From Paenibacillus arenosi (lineage in GTDB: Bacteria; Bacillota; Bacilli; Paenibacillales; Paenibacillaceae), in contig NZ_JACYTN010000031.1 of the NCBI RefSeq assembly GCF_014841135.1, positions 1 to 44,307 of the forward strand: DNA of 44,307 nt, written 5' to 3'. Of the stretch, positions 24,890-32,851 are shown in pieces; within the stretch, counting starts at the first letter, position 1, and each line of letters starts with the position of its first letter. The notes below the pieces were generated by a model. It was not told the DNA's origin. It ran no database searches and worked only from the letters and a program-made list of their open reading frames with translations. Position numbers and translations under genes: made by a program.

Positions 24890-24930
24890 CAAAAAAATAG
24901 GCCAACCACAACTCTTTGGCTGACCTATTT
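24890..24930 (-). terminator. Rho-independent terminator of the MarR gene
   Basis: On the minus strand AAATAGGTCAGCCAAAG pairs imperfectly with TTGGCCTATTT and is followed by TTTTTTT. It lies about 40 nt after the stop of the MarR-type gene. Confidence 0.75.
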
Positions 24931-24968
24931 ATACGGAAACTGCCACATCACTATGCAGCAGCCTACCT

Positions 24969-25388
24969 TTAATCGATAATTTGGGCCATGAGTTCATTCA
25001 CTTGTCTGAACACATGGGAGATCGTACGCAGTTTTTGAGCTGGAATTCTTGTGAAAATCTCATATACCTTCTCTTCTCCTGCTTTCGTTAAAGCCACCAT
25101 AACCACTCTACGGTCTTCCTTTGAACGAATTCTGCATACCAATTGCTGTTCTTCTAGCTTGTCGCACATGGAAGTTGCCGCACCAGCTGTAATAATGAAA
25201 CGTTCAGCTATTTCCGTAATGCGCATGCTCCCATTCAATTTCAAATCCATCAGCAATGTAATATGATTTTGCGACAACACATCATTACTCGTCAGTATAT
25301 CGATGAAAGCTTTTGATTTTTGCTGCACGAGACGCATGTCCATCATGATGGCTTGTATATCTACAAACTCTTTATGGTTATCCGCCAC
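24969..25388 (-). CDS. MarR-family transcriptional regulator
   Basis: The 139-residue protein has the MarR winged-helix layout. An N-terminal dimerisation helix is followed by the HTH GSMRITEIAERFIITAGAATSMCDKLEEQ and the wing RIRSKEDRRVVMVALTKAGE, which contains the conserved DRR motif. It begins with GTG at 25388, set 7 nt after AGGAGG. A perfect palindrome at 25416-25440 lies immediately upstream and is the likely autoregulatory operator. The effector is unknown. Confidence 0.88.
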   Translation of the reverse strand: MADNHKEFVDIQAIMMDMRLVQQKSKAFIDILTSNDVLSQNHITLLMDLKLNGSMRITEIAERFIITAGAATSMCDKLEEQQLVCRIRSKEDRRVVMVALTKAGEEKVYEIFTRIPAQKLRTISHVFRQVNELMAQIID

Positions 25389-25415
25389 TGGACATCCTCC
25401 TATATTTTAATAATC

Positions 25416-25440
25416 ATATATTTTATTCATTAAAATATAT
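25416..25440. promoter_or_regulatory. Palindromic MarR operator candidate
   Basis: The arms ATATATTTTA (25416-25425) and TAAAATATAT (25431-25440) are perfect inverted copies around TTCAT. The site lies 28 nt upstream of the GTG start of the MarR-type gene, within its likely promoter. The rest of 25441-25576 shows no gene. Confidence 0.6.
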
Positions 25441-25576
25441 AGAACGAATATGTTACAGTCAAGTCAAATACACTCTTGGTCTAACTATTTGATGACATCT
25501 CCAAGTTGGCGGAAAGTCTTTTTTGTGCTTAAAACATTTCCGGACTAAGGGCTCAGTTTAATGAAAAATACTAAGC

Positions 25577-25612
25577 AAAAAAAAGGATTACTACTCATAA
25601 TAAATAGTAACC
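25577..25612 (-). terminator. Rho-independent terminator
   Basis: On the minus strand GGTTACTA pairs with TAGTAATCC (one bulge) and is followed by TTTTTTTT. It lies about 25 nt after the stop of the hypothetical gene at 25636. Confidence 0.75.
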
Positions 25613-25635
25613 CTCTTTATGTTTAGCAGTAGAAA

Positions 25636-26124
25636 TTATAAATAACCTCGTGCCTTTAATATCTGCAAGTACTGAGTGAAATAAAGATTATCTACATGAA
25701 CGTAGGAAGACGGTATCCCTTTTAAAATAGTGAGATCATGTACTATAGTCATACACATACCTTGGACCGTAAAGTTGGTAAGAGTGTCATTATTATTGCT
25801 TTCCAGTATTACTCGAATGAGTTGGCCAGATTGTATCTTTTCCCATTCGCTGTTGGCGTAAGTAATTGAGTGGGATTGCCTGTATTCTTCTTGCATTGAT
25901 TTTTCAAAATCAGAGTATAAGCGATTAAGGATATCGCGGTTATTAATATCATAGCATCTATATATTTGAGTGAAATTTACTTGAGGGTCTGTTTGTAACT
26001 CTTCCATTGAGGACTTCGGGATTTCAGTAGCGTCATACCTGCTCCTTAAAAAATCATCAACTACATGGAGCTTATATTCTAATGGAAATTGTTTTTCTAG
26101 AAACTTTCCGAGGAGTTGCTGCAT
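25636..26124 (-). CDS. Hypothetical cytoplasmic protein
   Basis: The 162-residue protein has no signal peptide or membrane segment. The N-terminus is basic (KFLEKQFPLEYKLHVVDDFL) and acidic helices follow (LNRLYSDFEKSMQEEYRQ). It ends with a stretch predicted as mixed helix and strand (QYLQILKARGYL). The ribosome binding site is a weak AGGATGG. A terminator follows closely, so it is a monocistronic unit. I recognise no family. The gap 26125-26286 shows no gene. Confidence 0.6.
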   Translation of the reverse strand: MQQLLGKFLEKQFPLEYKLHVVDDFLRSRYDATEIPKSSMEELQTDPQVNFTQIYRCYDINNRDILNRLYSDFEKSMQEEYRQSHSITYANSEWEKIQSGQLIRVILESNNNDTLTNFTVQGMCMTIVHDLTILKGIPSSYVHVDNLYFTQYLQILKARGYL

Positions 26125-26286
26125 GATTGATTACCATCCTATCCTATTAGTCTGGAAAAATGAATGACCACCAATGTGAAGGACATTACTCCGTAAGTAT
26201 TGGTGCAAGGTGTACATGATGAATGGACACCCTTTATCATGCCCGTATAAATATAGATTCTTTCATATTTATAAAACATTCTTAAT

Positions 26287-26532
26287 CTACCAACATTTCA
26301 TTTGATTAACTATCCACACACCACACGAACAAGCAAAAACATCAATAAATGTTTCCTTGAAGTCAAAACGCTTGTAATAAGATTTTTTATAAATACAACC
26401 ACACCCAGTGTAATAATGAGCTTTATTAGTTGTGTCTACGTCATTTATCTCTTCTCCCACCAACTTACGTACAAGACATTTGTTTTCCTCCACAAATGTA
26501 TCATTACGTAGATACTTCAATCTTAATATCAT
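26287..26532 (-). CDS. Small cysteine-rich hypothetical protein overlapping Spo0E
   Basis: The 81-residue frame contains six cysteines, including YTGCGCIY and FACSCGVW, which could form a metal site or a small redox-active cluster. Its ATG lies inside the 3' end of the Spo0E-like gene (29-bp overlap, different frame), with AGGGAG about 10 nt upstream, so translation may be coupled. It ends QMKCW. No family is recognised, and the gene call is only moderately supported. Confidence 0.5.
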   Translation of the reverse strand: MILRLKYLRNDTFVEENKCLVRKLVGEEINDVDTTNKAHYYTGCGCIYKKSYYKRFDFKETFIDVFACSCGVWIVNQMKCW

Positions 26533-26692
26533 TTGAAGTACACTCCCTTTGGTACTTTAACAACAACTTGTCTAAATCTTGACTCATTTCAACCATTCTG
26601 CCATCGGTCAATTCTAAACCTTTTTGATATGCTTCATTTATTCGGAACCGTAAGAATTCGATCTCTTCAAGCATTCTCATCAGTCCTTGCAT
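26504..26692 (-). CDS. Spo0E-like aspartyl-phosphate phosphatase
   Basis: This short protein (62 residues at most) has the two-helix Spo0E fold: EEIEFLRFRINEAYQKGLEL, a turn, then MVEMSQDLDKLLLKYQ. The SQDLD motif is the Spo0E signature. Family members dephosphorylate Spo0A~P and delay sporulation. In-frame ATGs at 26692, 26680 and 26674 are all possible; an AAGGA favours 26674. The gene lies downstream of the quorum-sensing receptor and peptide genes, separated by a hairpin. It could take part in the same developmental decision. Confidence 0.88.
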   Translation of the reverse strand: MQGLMRMLEEIEFLRFRINEAYQKGLELTDGRMVEMSQDLDKLLLKYQRECTSNDIKIEVST

Positions 26693-26815
26693 AGTAACTA
26701 TGTAATGGATGAACCCCCTAATTCATCCACCACATGTGTCAAGGTCTCCCCTTGAAATGAATATATCTTTTGTTTCCAACGTCATTCTTCTAATGGAAAG
26801 TATGGAAACAAAAAG

Positions 26816-26851
26816 AAAAAAAGTAGACACTGAATTCAGCATCTACTTTTT
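26816..26851. terminator. Bidirectional terminator between the signalling pair and Spo0E
   Basis: AAAAAGTAGA (26818-26827) and TCTACTTTTT (26842-26851) form a perfect 10-bp stem around a GAATTC-containing loop. A/T tracts on both sides allow it to work in either direction. It lies 77 nt past the peptide precursor stop on the minus strand, before the Spo0E-like gene. Confidence 0.8.
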
Positions 26852-26927
26852 GAAAGCCTCTTTAAAAAGAATTGGTAATTTAGATATTAATATTTCTAAT
26901 TAAACTAATCCTTCTAAAAAAACTGAC

Positions 26928-27053
26928 TCATTTATCTATAATCCAAGGAACACCTCCACCAAAGGGCGTAATCATATCATCCGTATGAATAAACCCTACT
27001 GAAAGTAATGTTAAGACTAAAAGAATCGGCGCTTTTAATAATTTTCTTTTCAC
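26928..27053 (-). CDS. Secreted signalling-peptide precursor (Alo/Phr-like)
   Basis: A 41-codon frame starts with GTG at 27053 and ends with TGA at 26928. The product begins MKRKLLK, continues with a hydrophobic core (APILLVLTLLSVGFI) and ends with HTDDMITPFGGGVPWIIDK. That is a secretion signal followed by a short exported tail, the form of Phr, PapR, AimP and Alo precursors. AAAGGA sits 9 nt before the GTG. The gene starts 18 nt after the stop of the HTH-TPR receptor gene, the usual place for the cognate peptide of an RRNPP receptor. The mature peptide would come from the C-terminal part, for example within PFGGGVPWIIDK. The exact cleavage is unknown. Confidence 0.82.
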   Translation of the reverse strand: MKRKLLKAPILLVLTLLSVGFIHTDDMITPFGGGVPWIIDK

Positions 27054-27071
27054 GCAAACCAATCCTTTCTA

Positions 27072-28352
27072 TTATTCATTAATTTTTTTACTAATTATTT
27101 GTTTGTAGATCTCATTCATTTTTCTTACAACCTCAATACTGAGCCGTGAATGATCCTCAAGAATGGCCTCATTTATTAAAACAACACTTTTCAAAGCATT
27201 GTCGTATAATCCTATTTCCATATATTTCGAAGCACTTTTTAGGTAAAAATCAAAAGCAACTTCTACATCCTGACTTACTAATGCATTTCCAGCCAATTGG
27301 TAGAAATAAGCCATTCTAGCCTTTTTATCAGGTGTCGTATACTTGTCAATTAACGAGTCTTTCATTGCCACTTCGTACTCAAGAAGTCTTCTAGAGGCAC
27401 CAAGATCACATTTTATTAAGTATAATTCCAATAGCATGGTAACAACATATACGAGATTAAATTCCGATGTAACTTTTAAATATTGCTCTAGTTGCTGTAT
27501 TCCTAGGTCTACTTTACCAGATCTCCCATTGATACAGCCCGTCATAAAATTAACATTGCCCTGGACAAACTCAAATGAATAATTATTGTATTCAGCAAGA
27601 AACATTTTGCTTGTTTCATAATTTTTTAAATAATAATGACAGTTACACATAAGAAACGTAACATGTGCCCTATACTGACTATTGGTTTGGTCAATTTCAC
27701 TAACAATCTTACAATAATCAAGACAGTCGTTGTATCTTAGAAGACTATAAGAATGATTTGCTAAAGAAAAGTAGAAAATTATTTGATCATCTTCATTCAA
27801 AAAATCAGCATAGGATAGTACACTTTTGCCTGTTTGATAAGAGTTCTCTAGCTGAGTAAAATCATTTCGCTCAATCATATAAGTCTTATACATACCTTGT
27901 GCAATAAAAGGCATAACCCCATGACTACGCGAATATTTAGTTATTGTCTTAAATAATGCAAATCTAATGGAAGTATCATTTACATGGTTTGCTGTGATAA
28001 ACATTTGCTTAATAGCGTCATAGCTATCTAAGTGAGGAAGTTCTAAGTACTTTGTAGCAATATCTGTGATGAGGAAAATAGACTTAGAAGTTGAAATAGC
28101 TTCTTGGAGTATATCCAGCATGACCTCTGCATTGCGCTCCAAAGAGATGTAAATCCCTATGTAATCATCATAAGATATATCCAATGCCTCTGCAAGCGAT
28201 TTTATTGTCTTATACTCAGGCTTTCTGACTTCTCCGTTTTCAATTTTGGAGATCGTGCTTTTGCGTATACTCGCCTTCTCAGCTAACTTGTCCATTGTCA
28301 ATTCTAAATTTGACCTACGGTGTCTGATCATGTCTGCAAAAGTAACAATCAT
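27072..28352 (-). CDS. RRNPP-type quorum-sensing receptor and regulator (Alo-like)
   Basis: The protein of about 426 residues has an N-terminal Xre-type HTH (RHRRSNLELTMDKLAEKASI, then STISKIENGEVRKPEYKTIK). An all-helical region of about 340 residues follows, with TPR-like repeats of 35-40 residues rich in Tyr, Leu and Asn (for example FYFSLANHSYSLLRYNDCLDY and YFYQLAGNALVSQDVEVAFDFY). This is the layout of PlcR, NprR, AimR and the Alo receptors of Paenibacillus. Such proteins bind a re-imported signalling peptide and switch DNA binding. I chose ATG 28352; an in-frame ATG at 28385 is possible. The peptide precursor gene lies directly downstream. Confidence 0.88.
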   Translation of the reverse strand: MIVTFADMIRHRRSNLELTMDKLAEKASIRKSTISKIENGEVRKPEYKTIKSLAEALDISYDDYIGIYISLERNAEVMLDILQEAISTSKSIFLITDIATKYLELPHLDSYDAIKQMFITANHVNDTSIRFALFKTITKYSRSHGVMPFIAQGMYKTYMIERNDFTQLENSYQTGKSVLSYADFLNEDDQIIFYFSLANHSYSLLRYNDCLDYCKIVSEIDQTNSQYRAHVTFLMCNCHYYLKNYETSKMFLAEYNNYSFEFVQGNVNFMTGCINGRSGKVDLGIQQLEQYLKVTSEFNLVYVVTMLLELYLIKCDLGASRRLLEYEVAMKDSLIDKYTTPDKKARMAYFYQLAGNALVSQDVEVAFDFYLKSASKYMEIGLYDNALKSVVLINEAILEDHSRLSIEVVRKMNEIYKQIISKKINE

Positions 28353-28645
28353 CTCACTTTCACATCCTTTATCATTATAAATCAAATACTATATAGGAAT
28401 TATGAATGTCTCAGAAGGGATATTTAATTACAAATCTATAGAAAATCGTTTCGGGGGATTTCTCTTTTTGAATCACGAGGAAACCTTAACTGAAAATTCA
28501 TTATAGCATAATTTTACCAGCAGTCAATGCATATCCATTTAGTTATACACGCTGAATTAATAATGAACATATAGGGGTACAACTATACATGTCATCAGAA
28601 AATAAAAGATTAGACTGACCCTGAAAAATGAACGAACGTTCTCCG

Positions 28646-29197
28646 TTAGCTTAACGAACTCACCGAAGAATGAAATCCGTTAACCACTAATACTGCGGTT
28701 CTTTCGGCCATTTTCTCTTTATCCAAGGTAACTTTCCCCGTCGCCCATTGTAGTGCACTTTCATGAATCACTTGTGCAAAGATTGGTGCATAAAAAGCAA
28801 CTTCCTCCGCTGAACAGAGGGATTCTAGTCCCTTTAACAAGTAAGCTCTCAGCTCTATGATCGCTTTGTCTGTCAACTGCGGTACGACTAATGCTATATA
28901 GCTGCTGCGACAATTCATGCTCGGCTGTTGATAGAAATCGCATAAGGCCAATACAAGTTTAGCAATGCCCTGTTGATCGAATGTCACTTCGCCTTTCGTT
29001 CGATTTATGATAGCAGTCGATATATATTCCCTCACGATATAATCCAATAGTTCATATTTATCATTAAAGTGCGCATAAAAGGTTGCACGATTCACATGAG
29101 CCCCTTTTGTAAGATCAGCAATTGTAATTTTCTCAAAATCCTTTTCATTTACTAAATTAACAAATGCTTGAATCAGAGATTGCTTAGTTGAAGTCAT
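28646..29197 (-). CDS. TetR-family transcriptional regulator
   Basis: The 183-residue protein has an N-terminal TetR HTH (SLIQAFVNLVNEKDFEKITI, then GAHVNRATFYAHFNDKYELL) and a variable helical ligand-binding domain. ATG 29197 follows AAGGAATATTCGG. A GTG at 29233 would extend it but has poor spacing. It is divergent from a short-chain dehydrogenase gene, and an inverted repeat in the shared intergenic region is the probable operator. The 293 bp from 28353 to its stop show no gene. Confidence 0.87.
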   Translation of the reverse strand: MTSTKQSLIQAFVNLVNEKDFEKITIADLTKGAHVNRATFYAHFNDKYELLDYIVREYISTAIINRTKGEVTFDQQGIAKLVLALCDFYQQPSMNCRSSYIALVVPQLTDKAIIELRAYLLKGLESLCSAEEVAFYAPIFAQVIHESALQWATGKVTLDKEKMAERTAVLVVNGFHSSVSSLS

Positions 29198-29371
29198 CCG
29201 AATATTCCTTACTTTTGTCCCCACTTCATTCACTTCCTTACTAGCTTATTTGAATCAAGTTAACATCTTTCCTAACCTGACAATGTATCAATACTGTTGC
29301 TATAGCAACATTCCCTGTCTCATTGTTGGTTGTTCGACGAAAAAGATAATTGTATGTTTATTAAAACAACA

Positions 29372-29402
29372 CATGTTAGTTTAATATAACACGTTTAACA
29401 TG
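29372..29402. promoter_or_regulatory. Inverted repeat, candidate TetR operator
   Basis: CATGTTA (29372-29378) and TAACATG (29396-29402) are perfect inverted arms 17 nt apart, ending 13 nt before the dehydrogenase start. TetR operators often lie between divergent regulator and target genes, as here. Confidence 0.5.
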
Positions 29403-29415
29403 AAGGGAACAAAAT

Positions 29416-30264
29416 ATGAAAACAATATTGATTACAGGTGGAACAGATGGAATCGGAAAAGGAATTGCCACACATTACTTAAAGAAAGGGGATCGCGTTA
29501 TCGCTGTAGGTAGCTCAGCTGTAAAAGGGAACCTATTCTTACAAGAAGCTAAACAATTAGGAACAGAAGGAAGAGCATTTTTTCTTAAAGCAGATTTAAG
29601 TTTAGTTAAAGAGAACAAACGAATCATTCAAGAAGTAAAAAGCAAATTTCTTACGTTGGATATGATTGTTTTATCTGCGACCAGTCACATAATTAGACCC
29701 GCATATACGGAAACGGAAGAAGGATTGGAGTTTAACTTCGGGTTGGCTTATCTGAGCAGATTTGTGCTTAGTTTCGGTTTTAAAGAGCTCTTAGAGCAAG
29801 CGGATGCTCCCGTCATCGTTAATGTTTGTGCACCAGGTATGAGCAGTGCAGTTCATCTAAATGATATCCAAAGAAAGAACAATTATCACGGTTCTAAAGC
29901 CCGCAACCACAACAGCCGATTGAACGATTTGCTCGGCGTTGCTTTTGCCGAAATGGACACGATCAAAAAGATTAAATATGTCCTATTTAACCCGTGGGCT
30001 GTACAAACTACCGGTGTGCTGGAGAGAATTGAAAACCCAATTCTTAGGCTGTTCACGAAATTCTTGTTCAAAATAATTGGTAGACCAGTTGAGCAAGCCA
30101 TCATTCCAATTATTGAGTTGTTGGACACGCCACCAGAGCCTCATTTGACGGCATATATCCAGCGAAAAAAAGTAAGTCTGACGAAGAAAACGTTTGACAG
30201 AGACAACGCTCAGAAACTCTACAGAGATACAATTCTATTATTGGAAGAGGTTAAGAAGCGATGA
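29416..30264 (+). CDS. Short-chain dehydrogenase/reductase
   Basis: The 282-residue enzyme begins with the nucleotide-binding motif TGGTDGIGKG at 7-16. The catalytic YxxxK is present as YHGSK (Tyr157, Lys161), with candidate serines at 143-144. It uses NAD(P)H to reduce or oxidise an unknown small carbonyl or alcohol. GAAGGGAAC precedes the ATG. The divergent TetR-type gene is the probable regulator. No further gene appears to be cotranscribed. Confidence 0.88.
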   Translation: MKTILITGGTDGIGKGIATHYLKKGDRVIAVGSSAVKGNLFLQEAKQLGTEGRAFFLKADLSLVKENKRIIQEVKSKFLTLDMIVLSATSHIIRPAYTETEEGLEFNFGLAYLSRFVLSFGFKELLEQADAPVIVNVCAPGMSSAVHLNDIQRKNNYHGSKARNHNSRLNDLLGVAFAEMDTIKKIKYVLFNPWAVQTTGVLERIENPILRLFTKFLFKIIGRPVEQAIIPIIELLDTPPEPHLTAYIQRKKVSLTKKTFDRDNAQKLYRDTILLLEEVKKR

Positions 30265-30429
30265 GTAATGATCATTATTAGGCCTCTATTTATCTATTCA
30301 CACAAAATATTTTACGCCCTTATTCTTTTGTTCTTGCGCGCGTATTGACAATCTTACGCAATCTATATACGCTGAATGTGGTTTTCCTCATTTACAATTT
30401 TAACCACAAGAACGAAAGGGGTTTCTGCC

Positions 30430-30927
30430 ATGAATACCGTAATCATTCGTTATTTAAAAGCCGCATTTGTACTATTCTTCGCCGTCTTTGTTTCCCTCAT
30501 TGCATTCGGAAATATAACCGATTACAACACCAACTTCCAGTTCGTCAAACACGTATTAAGCATGGATACTACGTTCGAAGGAAACACGCTTATGTACCGC
30601 GCGATTACGAACCCACTCTTCCATCATATCGGATATATTATCATTATTATCGCGGAAGTTGCAGTTGCCGTGACCGCTTGGATTGGTGGCGTAAAGCTGC
30701 TTAAGTATGCAAAGAATGGCGGAGCTATTTATCAAAATTCGAAAAGCTGGGCGTATGTTTCACTCGGTCTCGCTATCACTATCTGGTTTTTCGGGTTTAC
30801 GACCGTGGGTGGAGAATGGTTTGCCATGTGGATGTCTTCCGAATGGAACGGGTTAGGCGCAGCTGATCGCATCGTAAGTTATATTTTCGGGGTGCTTATC
30901 TTCCTATCCCTTAAAAATGACGAGTAA
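30430..30927 (+). CDS. DUF2165 family membrane protein
   Basis: The 165-residue protein has four hydrophobic segments (about residues 8-28, 68-88, 108-128 and 142-160) and the conserved words FGNITDYNTNFQFVKHVLSMD and GGEWFAMWMSSEWNG typical of DUF2165. These small inner-membrane proteins have no known role. ATG 30430 follows AAAGGGG; the frame is open 18 codons upstream without a site. A terminator follows at 30968. Confidence 0.87.
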   Translation: MNTVIIRYLKAAFVLFFAVFVSLIAFGNITDYNTNFQFVKHVLSMDTTFEGNTLMYRAITNPLFHHIGYIIIIIAEVAVAVTAWIGGVKLLKYAKNGGAIYQNSKSWAYVSLGLAITIWFFGFTTVGGEWFAMWMSSEWNGLGAADRIVSYIFGVLIFLSLKNDE

Positions 30928-30967
30928 GAAGTATTTGTTCTTCTTCCACGGCTAAAAATTTGAAATC

Positions 30968-31025
30968 AAACACCGTATCGTTCATCAACCCATTCACATG
31001 GGCTCATGCCGAGTATGGTGTTTTT
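30968..31025 (+). terminator. Rho-independent terminator of the DUF2165 gene
   Basis: AAACACCGTA (30968-30977) pairs with TATGGTGTTT (31014-31023), with an inner CCCA/TGGG stem, and is followed by TTTTTG. Confidence 0.75.
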
Positions 31026-31155
31026 GTTTGGCTGTTTTAGGTAAGATCGTTGCATTTTATCATTTTCATTCATGTATAGTATAATTGAAGTAGGTGATAC
31101 AAAAATAGGACATTGAATACTCCTATTTGATAACCTATTAATCATTAGGCAGGGA

Positions 31156-31350
31156 ATGATGACGATGACGAAATTATCTTATAGTGGTTTAAAGTATGGA
31201 GAAAATGCAGTGGAAATTAACATATTGGTGGATATACAAAATGATTGGTTTGAGATAACGCATACCAAGCATGTGTCACAAGTAATGAATAAATCAACAG
31301 GTGAATATATCATAGTCAATCGAAACACCTTAAAATGTGAGATTGTTTGA
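31156..31350 (+). CDS. Small hypothetical protein with its own promoter and terminator
   Basis: The 64-residue frame (SYSGLKYGENAVEINILVD near the N-terminus) has alternating polar and hydrophobic residues, consistent with a small beta-rich protein. AGGCAGGGA lies next to the ATG, and further in-frame ATGs at 31159 and 31165 have better spacing. A TATAAT is present at about 31079, and a terminator starts 15 nt after the stop. The flanking signals support a real gene. No family is recognised. Confidence 0.55.
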   Translation: MMTMTKLSYSGLKYGENAVEINILVDIQNDWFEITHTKHVSQVMNKSTGEYIIVNRNTLKCEIV

Positions 31351-31364
31351 AATAAATAAACTTT

Positions 31365-31395
31365 ATGCGACTGACTATATCAGTTGCATTTTTTT
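31365..31395 (+). terminator. Rho-independent terminator
   Basis: ATGCGACTGA (31365-31374) and TCAGTTGCAT (31380-31389) form a 10-bp stem with one G-T pair, followed by seven T. It ends the small gene at 31156 and lies upstream of the DinB gene. Confidence 0.85.
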
Positions 31396-31453
31396 ATGCA
31401 TGTCTAAGCGTCTCGACAGTTGCCCATTTCATTTACTTATCCAGGAGGTTCCT

Positions 31454-31918
31454 ATGAATTGCACAAGTGTACTGCATCAGATCGAAGTAGCTGTATCAAC
31501 CGTCATCCAAATATGCGATACGTTAACAGATGAAGACTTGCAGAAAAGACCCACACCTGACAAACACTCTATCGGTGAGCTGCTGGAGCATATCGCTGTC
31601 ATTTGCGCTGCGGATTGGCGCATCTCTCAAGGGGCGACGCTAGCTGAAATGGAAGACTTCTATTCTAGCGTTTCTTACCCTACTTTAGATTCGATAAAAG
31701 CTGGCGTACTTGATAACTTCGCAGCACTTAAACATAACTATATGAATTTAACTGATGAACAGCTGCTTACGGAAACGACTTCCTATTGGGGAAATACATA
31801 CACCAGATATGAATGGCTGCTAGAAATCATTGCACATCTCTATCATCATAGAGGGCAATTGCACGCGATGCTCGTTCACTGTTATAACAAAGACCCGAAG
31901 GTCATGTTGTTTGAATAA
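31454..31918 (+). CDS. DinB-family protein
   Basis: The 154-residue protein is a four-helix bundle of the DinB/YfiT type. Metal-ligand histidines are expected in HSIGELLEHIA (near residues 38-46) and in the C-terminal AHLYHHRGQL. Members may act as thiol-dependent transferases, and their roles in Bacillales are mostly unknown. ATG 31454 is supported by CCAGGAGGTTCCT; the longer upstream frame runs through a terminator. It appears monocistronic. Confidence 0.82.
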   Translation: MNCTSVLHQIEVAVSTVIQICDTLTDEDLQKRPTPDKHSIGELLEHIAVICAADWRISQGATLAEMEDFYSSVSYPTLDSIKAGVLDNFAALKHNYMNLTDEQLLTETTSYWGNTYTRYEWLLEIIAHLYHHRGQLHAMLVHCYNKDPKVMLFE

Positions 31919-32029
31919 GTTGTCAAAGCGAGCAATTGATAGTAATGGAATGATTTTAAACTTGGGCTAAAAGGTTAAAGTACTATCTAATGTCAGGTGC
32001 TTATTTAGAAGCATTAAAGCTTGTTATTT

Positions 32030-32063
32030 CTTATAACCTTGTAATTTGCATGAATGTTATAAG
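32030..32063. promoter_or_regulatory. Inverted repeat upstream of a hypothetical gene
   Basis: CTTATAAC and GTTATAAG are perfect 8-bp inverted arms, 18 nt apart, about 43 nt before the start of the gene at 32106. It may be an operator; no regulator is apparent nearby. Confidence 0.35.
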
Positions 32064-32105
32064 ATCAGGGGGTAATGAAAAGTTGGAAGTGAAAGGATGA
32101 GAATT

Positions 32106-32648
32106 ATGACAAAATCATCGAGCAGTCTAGTAGACATATTGAAGGAGAGCGGAGAGGCTCGCATCAAAGGAATCGCCCGCTTCATAGAGGAGCATGTTGC
32201 ACAACATTGGGAGGACGTGCTTGTAAACAATCAGGAGAAGCTGCAAAAAGCCTATGAAGAAGCTGGCGATGCAGCCTATGGCACGTATTTGAATTTGCTG
32301 TTTCTTCCTGTTCACCGGCAATTAAAAGAGGCTGGCATCACACCTGAGCCTAGATTTCCTGGAGAATTTGAGATTTCACGAGAATGGGGCAACGAACAGG
32401 AAACTCATCAACAGCGTTGGATGTGGAGTACGGTATATGGTCCGCAACAAGAGCCAATTGGTACAATTGTCACGATCATCTATCATGACCATACCCAATA
32501 TCGAGTTCCACAACAGCCGGAAATTTTAGCATTAACCGAAGTTGGCAAAGAAGCTGTAGTAGAAGTTTTGTCCGCTCACTCCCCTCAATTTGCCCAAGCG
32601 CCAGAGTTTACAGTTGAGTATGAGCTGTACTTGAAAAGTCTTGAATAA
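32106..32648 (+). CDS. Hypothetical cytoplasmic protein
   Basis: The 180-residue protein is rich in charged residues. It begins with a helix (LVDILKESGEARIKGIARFI), contains DAAYGTYLNLLFLPVHRQLK in the middle, and ends in strand-rich sequence with WMWSTVYGPQQEPIGTIVTI. ATG 32106 is chosen because AAAGGA lies about 9 nt upstream; an ATG at 32097 is too close. No family is recognised. It ends before a terminator at 32719. Confidence 0.65.
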   Translation: MTKSSSSLVDILKESGEARIKGIARFIEEHVAQHWEDVLVNNQEKLQKAYEEAGDAAYGTYLNLLFLPVHRQLKEAGITPEPRFPGEFEISREWGNEQETHQQRWMWSTVYGPQQEPIGTIVTIIYHDHTQYRVPQQPEILALTEVGKEAVVEVLSAHSPQFAQAPEFTVEYELYLKSLE

Positions 32649-32718
32649 GCTTAATCGGAATGGCAAATGACCGTTCCTACAGTCTAAAAAGGCTTATGTA
32701 ATCTTCATTCCATCATAG

Positions 32719-32754
32719 AAAAAGCCGCCCAACACTCATGTGTTCAGCGGCTTT
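32719..32754 (+). terminator. Rho-independent terminator
   Basis: AAAGCCGC (32721-32728) and GCGGCTTT (32747-32754) form the outer stem, with AACAC/GTGTT as the inner stem. It follows the hypothetical gene by about 70 nt. Confidence 0.75.
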
Positions 32755-32851
32755 CCCTTCTCAATGATTTCAAATATCGGACAAATCACAACGATGTGGG
32801 CACATGAATATAGTAGGCAATCACCCACTTTAGAAAGGCGGGATATTGCCC

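Noticed and set aside
26709-26903. 64-codon plus-strand frame between Spo0E and the peptide gene
   Set aside because: It runs through the bidirectional terminator and lacks a ribosome binding site.
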